Assembly: GCF_014356525.2 (NCBI RefSeq)
Contig: NC_052514.1
Coordinates: 1,655,831 to 1,719,830, forward strand
Direction of reading: 5' to 3'
DNA from: Nilaparvata lugens
Lineage: Eukaryota; Arthropoda; Insecta; Hemiptera; Delphacidae
DNA: 64,000 bases
The notes beneath the pieces were generated by a model. That model saw only the letters and a program-made list of their open reading frames with translations, did not search any database and was not told the DNA's origin. A program made the translations under genes and the position numbers. Positions 35,693 to 47,382 of the stretch are shown here, in pieces. Each line of letters starts with the position of its first letter. The first letter of the stretch is position 1.

Positions 35693-35973
35693 TGATTGAT
35701 TGAGTACTTTATTTATGTAGATTACAATATATACTGGCTTATACACTTATATACAATAGCTTACAATACAGCAAAATTATAGATGAATTACATAATATAG
35801 ACTAAGAAAATAATTATTGAACTGTATAGATATGAAAAAGTAATTTGTAATATAATAACTATAGATAATTATATTGTTATGCATCTACATAAATTGGCGG
35901 AGCTTTGGACATATCAATGTCCATTCTTCGGAAAGAATATTAAAAATATCCTCCCCACTAACTCTCTACCAAA
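35693..35973 (-). mobile_element. Repeat family L, full-length-like copy
   Basis: On the minus strand it runs from TTTGGTAGAGAGTTAGTGGG (35973) to the TCAA tail (35693). All family blocks are present. Confidence 0.77.
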
Positions 35974-36200
35974 GTTGTTAGGAGAGTAGCAGAAGAGGAA
36001 GAATAGGAGATTGCGAAGAAGGATGAAGAAGAGAGGAATATTGTGGCAGAGGAGTGAGAAGTAAATATTTTAACAGAAAGAGAAGACATGATAAGGATGT
36101 TGAGAGAGGAGCAGGGTGGGAGAATAGGAAGATGGTGGTGATAGAAGAGAAGACCTGGGGTGGAAAAGAGAAGAATATATGGAAATAAGTGAGAAAATAG

Positions 36201-36439
36201 ACTTTTTGTGAAGTTGAGAAGTTGATATTGTGGTAATTATTCATATTGAATGAAAAGACTGAGAAATTGTCAAAAAACCACTGATTTATTGATACTTAGA
36301 AAGACCGGTTTCGGTTATTACACCATTGTCAATCTCTGAGTTTATCAGAGATTGACAATGGTGTAATAACCGAAACCGCTCTTTCTAATTATCAATAAAT
36401 CAGTGGTTTTTTGACAACTTCTTAGTCTTTTTCATTCAA
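36201..36439 (+). mobile_element. Foldback element with 11-bp target duplication
   Basis: Same family as 53447. The arms pair almost completely around TCTCTGAGTTTATCAGAGA. It is flanked on both sides by TGAGAAAATAG (36190-36200 and 36440-36450). Confidence 0.78.
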
Positions 36440-36869
36440 TGAGAAAATAGAGTTGAAGGAGAAAGACAGACGAGGAGTAGAATTTGAGAGGAAATAAGAA
36501 TTGTAATTTCACAGTGCAAGACGTAAAAAAGTAGCTGAAGAGGAAGAAGGAAAAGATAGTGAACAGAAAAGAGTAGACCTGGTGTAAGAGAGAAAGAGAT
36601 TGAAAAGGAAAGTGCATCTTGAAAATAGAAAATCATTGATGAGAAAGCGAGGAGAAAGAGGAGTGAAAGGTGAAAGTGAATGAAAGAGAAAATTCCAGAG
36701 AGGAAGAAGAAAGAGTTTAATTACAACACAAACTGAAATTAATAGAAATTGTTGATGGAGGAGGAGGAAATATTAGGAGCGGAAAGACGAGATCTGCGTT
36801 AAAATGAAGTGAAAGGAGGATATGATGACCAAGAAGGAAGATGGAATAAAAGATTATAATTATTATTTA

Positions 36870-37060
36870 ACGAAAATCCTAAATAAATGCTGCAAATCAC
36901 CTCGAATACCTCTGCTACTGCAGACATTGACAACAGGGCTAACAGCTAGATGGAAATTCGATGAGAACTACTATCCAAAAATTAGTTGCCAGCCCGGGAA
37001 TCGAACCCGGTACCTCCCGATTGCTAGTCAGGAATGCTTACCCTTACACCAAACTGACAA
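36870..37060 (-). mobile_element. tRNA-derived SINE with intact tRNA-like head
   Basis: On the minus strand, 37060 to 36986 folds as a tRNA. It has an acceptor stem TTGTCAG/CTGGCAA with one G-T pair, an anticodon arm CCTGA/TCGGG with loop CTAGCAA (nominal anticodon AGC), and a perfect T arm CCGGG-TTCGATT-CCCGG that forms the pol III B box. The D arm is imperfect. A tRNA-unrelated body of about 115 nt follows, with blocks CATCGAATTTCCATCTAGCT and GTAGCAGAGGTATTCGAGG, ending AGGATTTTCG before A/T-rich sequence. The body recurs at 53097, so this is a SINE rather than a functional tRNA gene. Confidence 0.82.
36986..37060 (-). tRNA. tRNA-like head of the SINE (nominal anticodon AGC); probably not a functional tRNA gene
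   Basis: The 75-nt cloverleaf has seven acceptor pairs, a five-pair anticodon stem and a five-pair T stem with TTCGATT loop. The weak D arm and continuation into the SINE body argue against a working tRNA-Ala. Confidence 0.45.
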
Positions 37061-38149
37061 TCTCTGGATAGCAGTGCTCATTTTATACGAAGCCATAGCG
37101 GCCAACCAGTTACAGATGGAATTAAATAGAGAATGCCTTTATTCAAATGCTAATTAATATATAATTAGAATAAAGATTACAAATATGGAAAAAATGAGTG
37201 GATAAGAGAATTAGTAATTATATTAGATTATTAGTAATTATTAAAAAGATGTCTAGTTATGGTGCTAATGAAGGTTTGTAGAGAAACATGAACACATGAC
37301 AGGATACAGAACATTGTGCAGTGAGAGTTATCACGGAAGAAAGAAGAGTAAAAGGAAAACTGGAATAAATAGAAGAAGAAAGCTTAAAAAACAGAGTAAG
37401 AAAGACATAAATGGACGATCATAAAAAAGAGAGAGGTTACATCGATGATTAGATGAACCCCTCAATGTAAATCAGTCCTTACCTGACGCGTTTTTTACAG
37501 CAATGCCATCCTTTACATACTCAAACCCCCCTTACATTCCACCCTCAACCTATACTTCATATCCCTACATACCCCTAACTCCATATACTCACATACCCCC
37601 ACCCTAAATACTCCAAACCCCTGCAATATCGCTGAGTGCTCCTTCTTAATACGAAAAGTACACCGTTCTCCGACTGAGAAAAGTACACACAATTCACTCA
37701 AAAATACACACACATTGCCAGGTAGGCTCACTGTAGATTCACTTTTTACTGTCGGTTGCAGAAAGCAATGAATGGGGTGCACGGGAGTATATTGGTGTGA
37801 TTTTTGAGAAATAATGTCAGTTTTGAGTGAATTTGACTATGTGTACCTTTTTGGGGGATTGTGTTTGATTATGGAAGTGCTACCAGCTAAGGAATTTTTG
37901 GAAGATACACTGTGTTCAAATTTTTTGTTTAGGGTGTTCAATATGAGTCTATACCCAGCTATTTTTCTGGCTCTAAATTTTGTAAAATTACGTGAAAATG
38001 TTTCAATTATTAGTGATTTGAGTGTGATATTTTTGTTTTCTATCCAGTTTCTCAACCTTCAAAATTCTTAGTTTTTGAGTGAAAAAGGACTAAATTTCAG
38101 AAAAGTGGAATCATAACCTCATTTCGGACTTTTAATAGTTATTTGTATA
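37061..38149. other. No recognisable gene
   Basis: Open frames at 37513..37782 (minus) and 37814..38071 (plus) have no motif I recognise. A donor-like CGTCAG|GTAAGG lies on the minus strand near 37485, without a convincing coding exon upstream. Confidence 0.45.
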
Positions 38150-38880
38150 TCTAGAGTGAAAAGTGCTGTTTTTTCTCCCTGAGGGAAAAGTTTGAAGCCC
38201 GAGGCGAAGCTGAGGGCAACGATTTTCCTGAGGGAGAAAAAACATTTTTCATTCGTGATATACACAACATTTTTCCTCCACCTACATTTTTATAAAAACT
38301 GCTAATAAAATAATTTTTAAAAACGTATGTGACCAAACAATGTGTTAAAACATAATCTAAAAAGTAAACAGAAACAGCTGGCTTGTAATCACAGTTCTCC
38401 GACAGCACTATCTGTCGGCTAAAGTTGTAACAACAATGACATCCAAAACTACAGCTATGATGAAGTTCCCGTTTCAAATTTGATTAGTTAATAAGTAATA
38501 TTCGTTGGCTGATATTTTGAATAACATGGAATAAAAGAAAAAAATAAATACATTTTTTTAGTATAGTGATATGAAGTTTGTAATAATAATTTCAGCATAC
38601 AAACATAAATTTTATATATCGATCAAATGTCTGGTTGAGGTATTGAATTTAGTTGGTTTAATGACTACTCTATATGCTCCCTCATCTGAGCTTAGACCTT
38701 CTGACCTATTCCAAATGTACGTTTTTAAAATAGAGTTGCTTCCCATGTTATTTAAATGGAGTCACTTTTACTCCCTAGGGAGTTTTTCTGTTTTTTAGTA
38801 CCGAGAGCGAAAAAGTGACACTTTAGTATCATGTTTCAGGGAGTAAAGTGCAGTAAGTACCTTTGACAGTATGTGGAGGA
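38150..38880. repeat. Unclassified repeat-like segment with inverted ends
   Basis: TTTTTTCTCCCTGAGGGAAA with GGGAGAAAAAACA at the left (38165-38250), and ACTCCCTAGGGAGTTTTTC with GTTTCAGGGAGTAAAGTGC at the right (38760-38850). Between them are AT-rich sequence and short open frames (38151..38477 minus, 38571..38798 plus) without recognisable motifs. It resembles the ends of an old DNA element. Confidence 0.35.
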
Positions 38881-38884
38881 AAAA

Positions 38885-38995
38885 TAATATTATCTAAATT
38901 TGGGAGAGAAATAGTACAAGGAGTATCCTTAGTTTTTCTCTCCCAATCAGTGCTTTCTTGCAAATATAATAATAATAATAAAATAAATAAATAAG
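38885..38995 (+). mobile_element. Family M: LINE-like 3' end, short copy
   Basis: ATCTAAATTTGGGAGAGAAA ... TTTTTCTCTCCCAATCAG, then AATAATAATAAAATAAATAA. Confidence 0.5.
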
Positions 38996-39074
38996 CTTAA
39001 AATGCTTCAATTATGTTCTAATATCTCATTTAAACATACATTTTTCATCTATCATCTAGACTATAATGAAAGAA

Positions 39075-39290
39075 AGAACTGGCTTATACACGGGATAGAG
39101 AAGTAATAATGTTTGACGCATCATCACGTCTGAACTACTGGACTGGCTAACTTGAAATCTAACAAATAGATTATTAATTAAACAGGGATTGTTGAACGCT
39201 TTTTTCAATTCTTCATGATTTCATTACTTCTAGTTTTCAGTTTGTCAAATTTTAATATAGCACAAGTTGCCTGCTAGTTGACAATAAAAT
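39075..39290 (+). repeat. Interspersed repeat, family Y copy 2
   Basis: Matches 28490..28720 with clear but moderate similarity (CATCATCACGTCTGAACTAC block). Confidence 0.55.
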
Positions 39291-39871
39291 TGACGCAATT
39301 ACAAACAACTGACACACAATACATAACAAATTGGAATTAGAAATACATGAAAATGAATAACGTTCATTAGAATGATAAGTATAAATTTTTATAATGTTCC
39401 CAGTGGTTGCTCAAGCATTGAATTGAACACAGAATGATTTTTTGATGATATATTGAACGATAATTATTCATGAATATATCAGAGTTTCACTTGAATTCCA
39501 CTTGATCTTCAGTGAAATTTTCTCTTTACCATGTTGGTTACAATCGAATTCGAAATAAATTGTGATCATCTTGGATTCATGATGATAAGTAGTAGTCATA
39601 GAGAAAGAATCAGAATAAAAAGGAGAGAGAGTAGGAGGAGAAGAAGGAAAAGAAGGAGAAGGAGAAAAGTCGAGGAAAACCCTCTTAGCCGTTGAGACAT
39701 TTCAATTTGGGCAGGTTGACCTTTTCACAGAGCTGACGTTTGGCTTGCATAGTTTAGCCTCAATTCACGAGCACTGTAGTTGAAGCGAAATTGGTGGAAA
39801 GATCATGGGGAGAGAAAAAGAGAGATAGAGAGAGAAAGAAACAGAAAGTGTGTTACAGATAGAGAGTGAGA

Positions 39872-40130
39872 GAGAAAGATTAGAATTCTTTATTTATGTG
39901 TGTTACAATATTTACTGGCTTATACACTAATTTACATTAAATGACGGTAATGCTAATTATTCAACGAATTTTACAAAGTATAGATAATTAATCAATGAGA
40001 ATATAGATTGATAATGGAATTGGAATAACGATAATAAAAAATTGTAATGTAACTTCATAAATCGGCGGTGTTTCAACAAATGATTGTCGATTCATTAAGA
40101 AGGATTTAAAATAATATCCTTCCCATCAAC
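39872..40130 (-). mobile_element. Diverged relative of repeat family L
   Basis: The plus-strand sequence AATTCTTTATTTATGTGTG ... ACTGGCTTATACACTA ... CATAAATCGGCGGTG follows the order of family L in reverse but is strongly diverged. It probably belongs to an older subfamily. Confidence 0.5.
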
Positions 40131-40149
40131 ACACAACAAAGAGGGAGAG

Positions 40150-40920
40150 AGAGAGTGAGGAAAGAGAAGTGATTGGTTAGAGAGGACGGTATTTTGAAAG
40201 TGAGAAATAGGAAGCTCCAGAAAAGGAAGGAATGAATAGCAAACTTAGAGAACCAAGAGAAAGTAGGTAGTAGGGAAGAAATGTAGGAGGAATGTCGGCA
40301 GAAAATTAATAGAAATATAATGGAGGAAGAATATTAAGAGGAACTTATGAGGGTGAAATTCGGAGAGGATTAACCACACAGAAACAAGACAGTGAAATAA
40401 GGTAATCAAGACAGGAAATAGATTAGATATTAGGTTATTTCTAGATAAATGAGAAGAACCAAATAAGAGATGAAGAGATAAAGCAAAACATGAGATTATT
40501 AGATTTATGAAACTGAAGATTTGAAGAGTAATGACAAATAAAAAGGAATGGAGGATAGAGAAGAAAAGGGAGTTAAGAAACGTAAAAAAGAAGAAGGTAC
40601 CACTAAGACGTTGAAAACCGAAGGTAAAGAAGGAAAAAGTTTAGGGGAAGACAAAATATATCTCATTGGAGAGAGTGAGAAGTGAATTCTCTGGAGGAAA
40701 GGGAAAGATGTTTATGGAAACCCAGGGAGATGTGATGACCCAGAATATCAGAAAAAGGGATCTTAGAAGATGTATAAGTGGAAGGAAAATCGGAAGAAGA
40801 AGTAGAAGACGAATACGAAGAAGAGAAAGTATGAGAAGAAGAAAGATGAAGAGAAGAAGAAGAAGAAGAAATAGAGAGAGGTACAGGAAAAACAGTTACG
40901 CAGAAAGACGAGTAGAAAAA
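40150..40920 (+). repeat. Purine-rich (GA) region
   Basis: Long plus-strand stretches of GAGAGA, GGAAGAA and AGAAGAAGA. The Arg/Lys-rich open frame 40666..40947 is compositional. 39600-39665 is a similar short GAA tract. Confidence 0.8.
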
Positions 40921-41359
40921 AAACCTGGGAAGATCTGGAGCAAATGAAGAGGCTCATACAGAATTCCATCAAGAACAGGCCAGGCAGTGAGCAGTGAGCA
41001 GTGAGCAGTGAGGCCCCTCAGGCTAGAACCTTTTCCCTCACTGACTCACTGCCTTATTCCTTCATTCCCTCACTCACTCTCTCTCACTGCCTCATTCCCA
41101 GTCCTGAACTCTCCCTGGATACTCAGGGACCAACGGACGACCTAATTAAAAGCCCTATTGACCAGTGTAGTGGGGCTACAGGCAGAATGAAGCGATCAAT
41201 TTTGCAAAAAACAGCTTTTGCACTTCTACTTCTCTACTTCTTCTCCTCCTTCTTCTTCTACTACTTCTTCTTTCTCATCCTTTCTTGTTTCTATTTGTTA
41301 GATGTTGTGTTGTGGACAAGTTATCCCGTTTACAATCCACGAGTAGAGACTTTTGCTCT

Positions 41360-41652
41360 AGTAAGTCCACGTTATAATGGCAGTATTTGATTAACATTGG
41401 TGTTGCTATCCTTGTCTATCATTCGACAAAGCAGATAGCGCTTTCTTTTCCCCAGCTCTGTATCGTTGTCAGATCGTCTTGATAACGTATGTAATATAAA
41501 TATGGAAACTGTTGATTCTAAACATCAATGAACAGTGAATATTATATTATCTCAGATACGATACCATTATCAGCCTCCTTCTATAGAAGGCAGAGGATCG
41601 ACAACACTGTTCTCCTATCTTTTTCCATTGACATTATAATGTGGATCTCACT
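41360..41652 (+). mobile_element. MITE-A copy, internally deleted
   Basis: AGTAAGTCCACGTTATAATG ... ATGTGGATCTCACT, 293 bp. Confidence 0.75.
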
Positions 41653-41751
41653 ATACAGTGAAAATCAATTCTATCTGACCTACTGAACTATCTTTACTAC
41701 TAAAACATAACACATAATTTCTATTTCCATTAAGATGTGTACAAAAGAACA

Positions 41752-42573
41752 AAAAATCTGGTGTGGCGCACTCACACAACTTTCCTTGCCGTTATGAAAA
41801 TTGATCACTGACGCTAGTGTTCCCGCGCATCTCAAGTCTACTATTCAAATATTTGAGCCAGATGGTGACAGGGCAATAACGCTGGAGACACACATGAGGT
41901 CTGCTATCTCTTCATAGTGAATGATTTTAATAGAATCAACAATAATTTGCAATTGAATAATCACATTTTCTCGAATTTAAAGCTTATTTTCAATTTTAGG
42001 TGAAAATGCTACTGAACATTAATTGTAGAGATTTTCATGCTCAATCTACTCCACTTGATTTCCTTTGTTTCAATTGTATCTGAAGCCTGATAATTGGGAA
42101 TCTATCTGCATTGATGGGGCGGAGCTCCTGAACACTATCTCCCTATCTTTTACAGATATGGGACTTGTGGCAGTTGATAGAGCTTATCGATGACTTTTTT
42201 AGGTATTAATTTGATCAAAATCGTTGGAGCCGTTTCCGAGAAAATCACGAAAAACCCTGTTTTTGACAACATTTTTGCCATTTTAGCCGCCATTTTGAAT
42301 TGCATCAGATCGAAATTGTTCGTGTCGGATACTTATATCGTAAGGACCTTAAGTTCCAAATTTCAAGTCATTCCGTTAATTGGGAGATGAGATATCGTGT
42401 ACAAAGACGCACATACACTCATACACACACACACACACACACACACCAATACCCAAAAACCACTTTTTTGGACTCAGAGGACCTTGAAACGTATAAATTT
42501 AGAAATTGGGGTACCTTAATTTTTTTCGGAAAGCAATACTTTTCTTACCTAATAGGGCAAGGAAAGTAAAAAT
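41752..42573 (-). mobile_element. Family X repeat
   Basis: AAAATCTGGTGTGGCGCACT ... AGGGCAAGGAAAGTAAAAAT. It contains a CA microsatellite at 42424-42446. A partial MITE-A end follows directly. Confidence 0.72.
42424..42446 (+). repeat. CA microsatellite
   Basis: Pure CA run within a family X element. Confidence 0.95.
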
Positions 42574-42579
42574 ATAACT

Positions 42580-42733
42580 TGGAAAAATATAATTTCTTGC
42601 TCAATTAATTGATTATTTTAAACGTATTTTAACCTGAATCACCTAAAGTCTATAGAAGGCATCGACAAGACAGAGGATCGGCAACGTTTTTTCCTATCTT
42701 TCTCCACTGCCATTATAACGTGGACCGCACTAT
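42580..42733 (+). mobile_element. MITE-A 3' fragment
   Basis: It runs from TTGATTATTTTAAACG to CATTATAACGTGGACCGCAC and lies directly beside a family X copy. Confidence 0.65.
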
Positions 42734-43125
42734 AGATGTATGCTAAGTTGGGTAATGTTTTAGTGATTGACCAAAACATAAATGGTTCTAGAGAAACTCA
42801 AAATAAGTCTCACATTGAAGACATAAAGATCAGTCAAGTTGAGTCACTTGACTTCAGTCGATGAAACAAATAATTATTAATGCACTACAAGATAATGAAG
42901 CAGGAGATTCACTCCATACTGTCAGAATCCACTATTCGATAACATCAAAGCATCCATTAACTAATGCTGTTTGCTTCAAGTGAATCATCTGACTAGTCAA
43001 ATCACAGAGTACTTGAGTGACAGGCCAATTTCTCCGCTAAACAACTCCGGCTGTCACCTGTCACTCTGTGGACAGGTTGAGTTTAACCGAGATCAAGACA
43101 CTGCGCGCTACAAGTCCAGATTGGT

Positions 43126-43205
43126 GTGTCAAGATAACCGGGGTTAAATTGACGTCATGATCCACGTGTCAAGATAACCGGGGTTAAAGTGACCTGGATC
43201 ATGTG
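43126..43205. repeat. 40-bp direct repeat
   Basis: GTGTCAAGATAACCGGGGTT starts at 43126 and 43166, with diverging ends (GACGTCATGATCCAC versus GACCTGGATCATGTG). Confidence 0.9.
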
Positions 43206-43428
43206 ACTGAATGGCTCTAAAGTGGGTGAGGTAACACTTGGGATTCTAGTTTGTCCTTTTGACTCTATTATTCTCTTTTGATCAATTGGAGAATTTTTGA
43301 ATTCTATCAATCAAAAATTATTTTTTGTTGAAGAACAATCTGTTGTTCATGTTCGAAGTATTAGAGACAATCTTTTCGTTATCACTATATGGTCAATCTG
43401 CTCCACCATTGGCTGAACTTGTAACACA

Positions 43429-44168
43429 AAAATCTGGTGTGGCGCACTCACACAACGTTCCTTGCCGTTGTGAAAATTGATCACCTGACGCTAGTGTTCC
43501 CGCGTATCTGAAGTCTACTATTCTAAGATCTGAGCCAGCTGGTAAAAGGACTATAAAGCTGGAGACACACTAGGTCTGCTATCTCTTCATAGTGAATGAT
43601 TTAATAGAATCAACAGTTGCCAACAGTTTGCAATTGAATAATAACATTTTCTCGAATTTCGAGCTTATTTCCATTTTTAGGTGAAAATGTTTCGAAACAT
43701 TAATTGTAGAGATTTTCATACTCAATCCTCTCCACTTAAAATTTTTTGTTTCAATTGTATCTGAAGACTAATAATTGGGAATCTAAAATCAATCTTTGCA
43801 TAGATGGGGCGAAGCTCCTGAAATTTTTACAGATATGGGACTCGTGGCAGTTGATAGAGCTTTTTAATGTCTATTTTAGGTATACATTTGATCAAAATCG
43901 TTGGAGCCGTTTTCGAGAAAATTGCGAAAACCCCTGTTTTTGACGACATTTTCGCCATTTCAGCCTCTTGAATTGCATTTGATCGGAATTATTCGTGTCG
44001 GATACTTATAGAGTAAGGACCTTAAGTTCCAAATTTCAAGTGTTTCTGTTGATTGGGAGACGAGATATCGTGTACTCGAGTACTAAATTTGGAAATTGGG
44101 GTACCTTAATTTTCTTCGGAAAGCAATACTTTCCTTACCTATGGTAATAGGGCAAGGTAAGTAAAAAT
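43429..44168 (-). mobile_element. Family X repeat
   Basis: AAATCTGGTGTGGCGCACTC ... ATAGGGCAAGGTAAGTAAAA, of the same subtype as the copy at 41752 (shared CTGACGCTAGTGTTCCCGCG). Confidence 0.72.
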
Positions 44169-44574
44169 CTGGCAATGTGATTGGCTGACCTCTCCCATCA
44201 CTTCTAGAACATTTTCCAGCTGCTCTATGATTGGCTGAACTTGCAACTATCCGCCATTTCGTGTTTCAAACATCAGCCATTTTGGATCCCAGACAATTTG
44301 ACCCACCTTCCATACACGTTCCAGGTTGACACATTTCTTTATAAGTTTATTTTATTAGTTTTGTTATACCAATCAGACGACAATACATTATTGTTTTTAT
44401 GAACAACTCATTTCTTATCGCTCACAATCAAATAAATTTTTTATCAGATTGGTATAGGTATTGAAGAAATTAATCTCTTGAAACCAATAAAATCTTTTCC
44501 TTCACATCCTTATTTTCTATTTTCTCTTATTCTCTTCTTAATTCCCTTGCACATTATCATCATCGTCATTTCTT

Positions 44575-44670
44575 CCTTCTTTTTCTTCTTCTTCTTCTTC
44601 TTCTTCTTCTTCTTCTCCTTCATCATCTTCTTTTTCTTCACCTTCTTCATCATCATCATCATCATCAGCC
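44575..44670 (+). repeat. TTC / CAT microsatellites
   Basis: A TTC run (44579-44645) followed by an ATC run (44646-44668). Confidence 0.93.
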
Positions 44671-44699
44671 AATGTAGAGTCAGAAATATTCGAAAATTG

Positions 44700-45854
44700 A
44701 TTCCGATAAGAACCAGGTTCTCCCAGGCATTAACCTGAGAGCATACCACTAAAAGCATGGCATGGGACACTTTCGCCCTAACCTGTAAATTATCGCAACC
44801 TGTCCGTGTAAATCCATTAATAAGTAATCAGCTGAGCTCTCATAAACGTCACGACAAGATGTGCCATAAATCCACAACCATAAAATCGCCATAAAGTCGT
44901 TGAAACAGAGAGCAGAACCAATTTATGGACGTTTTATGACAATTTACGGCTCAGGCTTGTATGCATTTTCAATGAATCTGGTTTGTGTTTACTGAGGGAA
45001 GTAGGATTATAAAATGGGAGCCAATCATCCTAAAATCGAAAATTGCTTGAAAATGCAGAGCAGATAGTTATCGGGTTGGTTTTTGTTGAATATTTTTAGA
45101 GTTCCAGAGTGACCGGGATTTGTATCTGTGGTAGGATAGAATAGAACTCAGGAATCTAGAGGTGATGCCTAGTTTCTACAGAAAATCTTTCAGTATTCTG
45201 ATATTTATTATTGTAGTAATAAGGGAAAAAACATTCACTCTTCAAGCTCTAATGAGATCAAATGGAATAAGTGGCATACTCACTATAATATTGTATTGTT
45301 GGAGTATTGATTGTATTGAGTATTGTCTTTATATTCTCTTCGTAGCACCTACGATTTCAATTTTCCAACAATATTTTCTGTCTGGTCAAAACTATTAATT
45401 CATTTTTCAAATCATTCCCAAATAAGTGGAATATTCGAATTCAAACACACACAATTCATGTTGATTGAAGTTTGCATGATCTTCATTTGGCAGATTTAGT
45501 CATAATTAGTTTATGACTATAATATTATTTAATGTATTTCTTTAAACTTAAAGTTAATAGAGCTAATAAATAAGAGTTAATAAAGCATAATATTTCTTTA
45601 AACTTAAAGTTATAAACTGGTTGAATCCGATATCGAAGTAAATAGAAGCTATTATTTGAATTGAATGAACAATATTGCATTGACTTCTAGCACAAACATT
45701 CAATATTAGGCTTGTCACTATCGGTGTGATAAACATGCATGTCATACATAGGTTTTGTCATCACAGCGAAAACTGAAAATAATTTCAATTTTCCAGACGT
45801 TCATGAATTTTTATCGGTACTTTGGTGATTTATTTTATATTGGGAACCTTTCGC
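44700..45854. other. No recognisable gene
   Basis: Short AT-rich frames only (45162..45398, 45563..45745). A direct repeat TTCTTTAAACTTAAAGTTA occurs at 45539 and 45595. Confidence 0.45.
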
Positions 45855-46225
45855 TGATGACAAAACATGTGTGTTTGCATGATCAACATGCATGTCCTAC
45901 TGTTAGTGGCCAGCCGTGTCCACAATGAACAAATGTTCGACATACATGTTCGGCAAACATGTTTATTGAGGAGCTCAGGGATAAACATTTTTAAAAGTTT
46001 GGACAATCATTGTTTGTCGAACAAAAAATTACTGTTTTTCCAAACATTTTCAGTGTTTGCTGTAAAACATAAAACCTGTTCTCCCCACTCACAAACATTT
46101 TGTTTGATGACGCGTCCACACTGGCCACGGGCAAACATTGTTTGTCAAAACTAATAAAATTTGCCCAAACTGTTTCAACAAACGTGTTTGTCGTAAATGT
46201 TCGACAGTATCGACACGGCTTGAGA
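45855..46225. repeat. Diverged inverted-repeat element (CAGCCGTGTC ends)
   Basis: GGCCAGCCGTGTCCACAATG and AAATGTTCGACATACATG at the left are mirrored by AAATGTTCGACAGTATCGAC and ACACGGCTTGAG at the right. Repeated AAACATTGTTTGTC-type words occur inside. The open frames at 45867..46154 and 46089..46322 lie within it and have no recognisable domain. Confidence 0.5.
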
Positions 46226-46948
46226 TTGTAAAGATATGATGATCCAATAGATGAATACTTATTATTTCAGATATTCGAATGAAGTTACAGTAGTTATTTT
46301 TCCTATTGATTAAAGTTCTCAATGTGCTTTAAAATTTGTTCAAAGCTGATTTAACCACCCCAATGTATATAATTATGATGACAAAATTCCCAAACGCTTC
46401 CACAAATTTGAACTAATATCAATTTCGCGTGATACACTCTCGACCATTTAATAACATGGCAAAATGATTCAAATCGTGGATCCAGGTTTGAAGTAATTAA
46501 TGATTTCCACTTTCAAATCACATTAGCATCTCAAACTAGGTTAGGTTGCCTCATCCTGCTTTCATCTCAAACTGACAGCATGCCTTATTAATAGCAGCAT
46601 TGCTACCCATTTGAACAACAATGACAGATGTTAGTGAATTTCACGAGAGATCAGTTTATCATGTCCTTCCCCACTTTTAATTAATGTCACGCATGCTAAA
46701 TCGAGTGTTTCCATCATACTGATCTAGGTTACTGTCTTCCCATACCTACATAGTCATGTATGTAATTTATGTCGCTTACATATGTGGTATATATGTCATA
46801 TGCATTGACATAGACACATAATTTATGTCACCTGTGTAATTTATATACCTTCCCTGTACATAGAGCTGTAATTAATTCGGGTAGTTTTTCATGAATAATT
46901 TGAATCAGTGCAATTGAACTTCCAATGAAAGTTTTTGCATAAAGTGAG

Positions 46949-47207
46949 GCCCAGTTGAGAAAAAGTCTGTTGAATTTTAATTGTGATTAAATATGAATAA
47001 TCACTACAATATAAACTTCTTAACTACACAAAAAAAGGGGAAAATTTGTGATTAAATTCCACGAGAACCAATCAGAGAAGACTTCTCTAGGGGAAGACCT
47101 TTCGAAAAAGGCCTTTCCAAGAAGCCTTAGAGAGAACTCTACTCTGAAAGGTTATTGTGGCATTTGATCACGATTAAAATTTAACAGGCTTTTGTGCAAC
47201 CGGGGCT
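46949..47207 (+). mobile_element. Enlarged, diverged palindromic PIF/Harbinger-like MITE
   Basis: It opens AGGCCCAGTTGAGAAAAAGT and closes GGCTTTTGTGCAACCGGGGC. The internal CACGAGAACCAATCAGAGAA block is shared with the family. Extra internal sequence makes it about 100 bp longer than the others. Confidence 0.6.
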
Positions 47208-47382
47208 GTTCGTATGAAAGTGAAGGAGAGAAGAATAATATTCTAGAAATGAACCACATTGTGAAAATTTGAATCTTCAGGAAAATACATTACCTACTAT
47301 GATAAGTCAGATTACAAAAGTATTACAAAAAAAGTATTATTATTTTAGTAACATTATTGAACGATAATATATAATTAAATTC

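Noticed and set aside
36986..37060. Functional tRNA-Ala gene
   Set aside because: The D arm is poor, and the sequence continues into a body repeated at 53097, so it is a SINE head.
37480..37782. Possible exon ending at CGTCAG|GTAAGG on the minus strand
   Set aside because: The frame leading into the donor meets a stop about 15 codons upstream without a good acceptor, and it does not resemble UNC5 Ig2 or TSP1.
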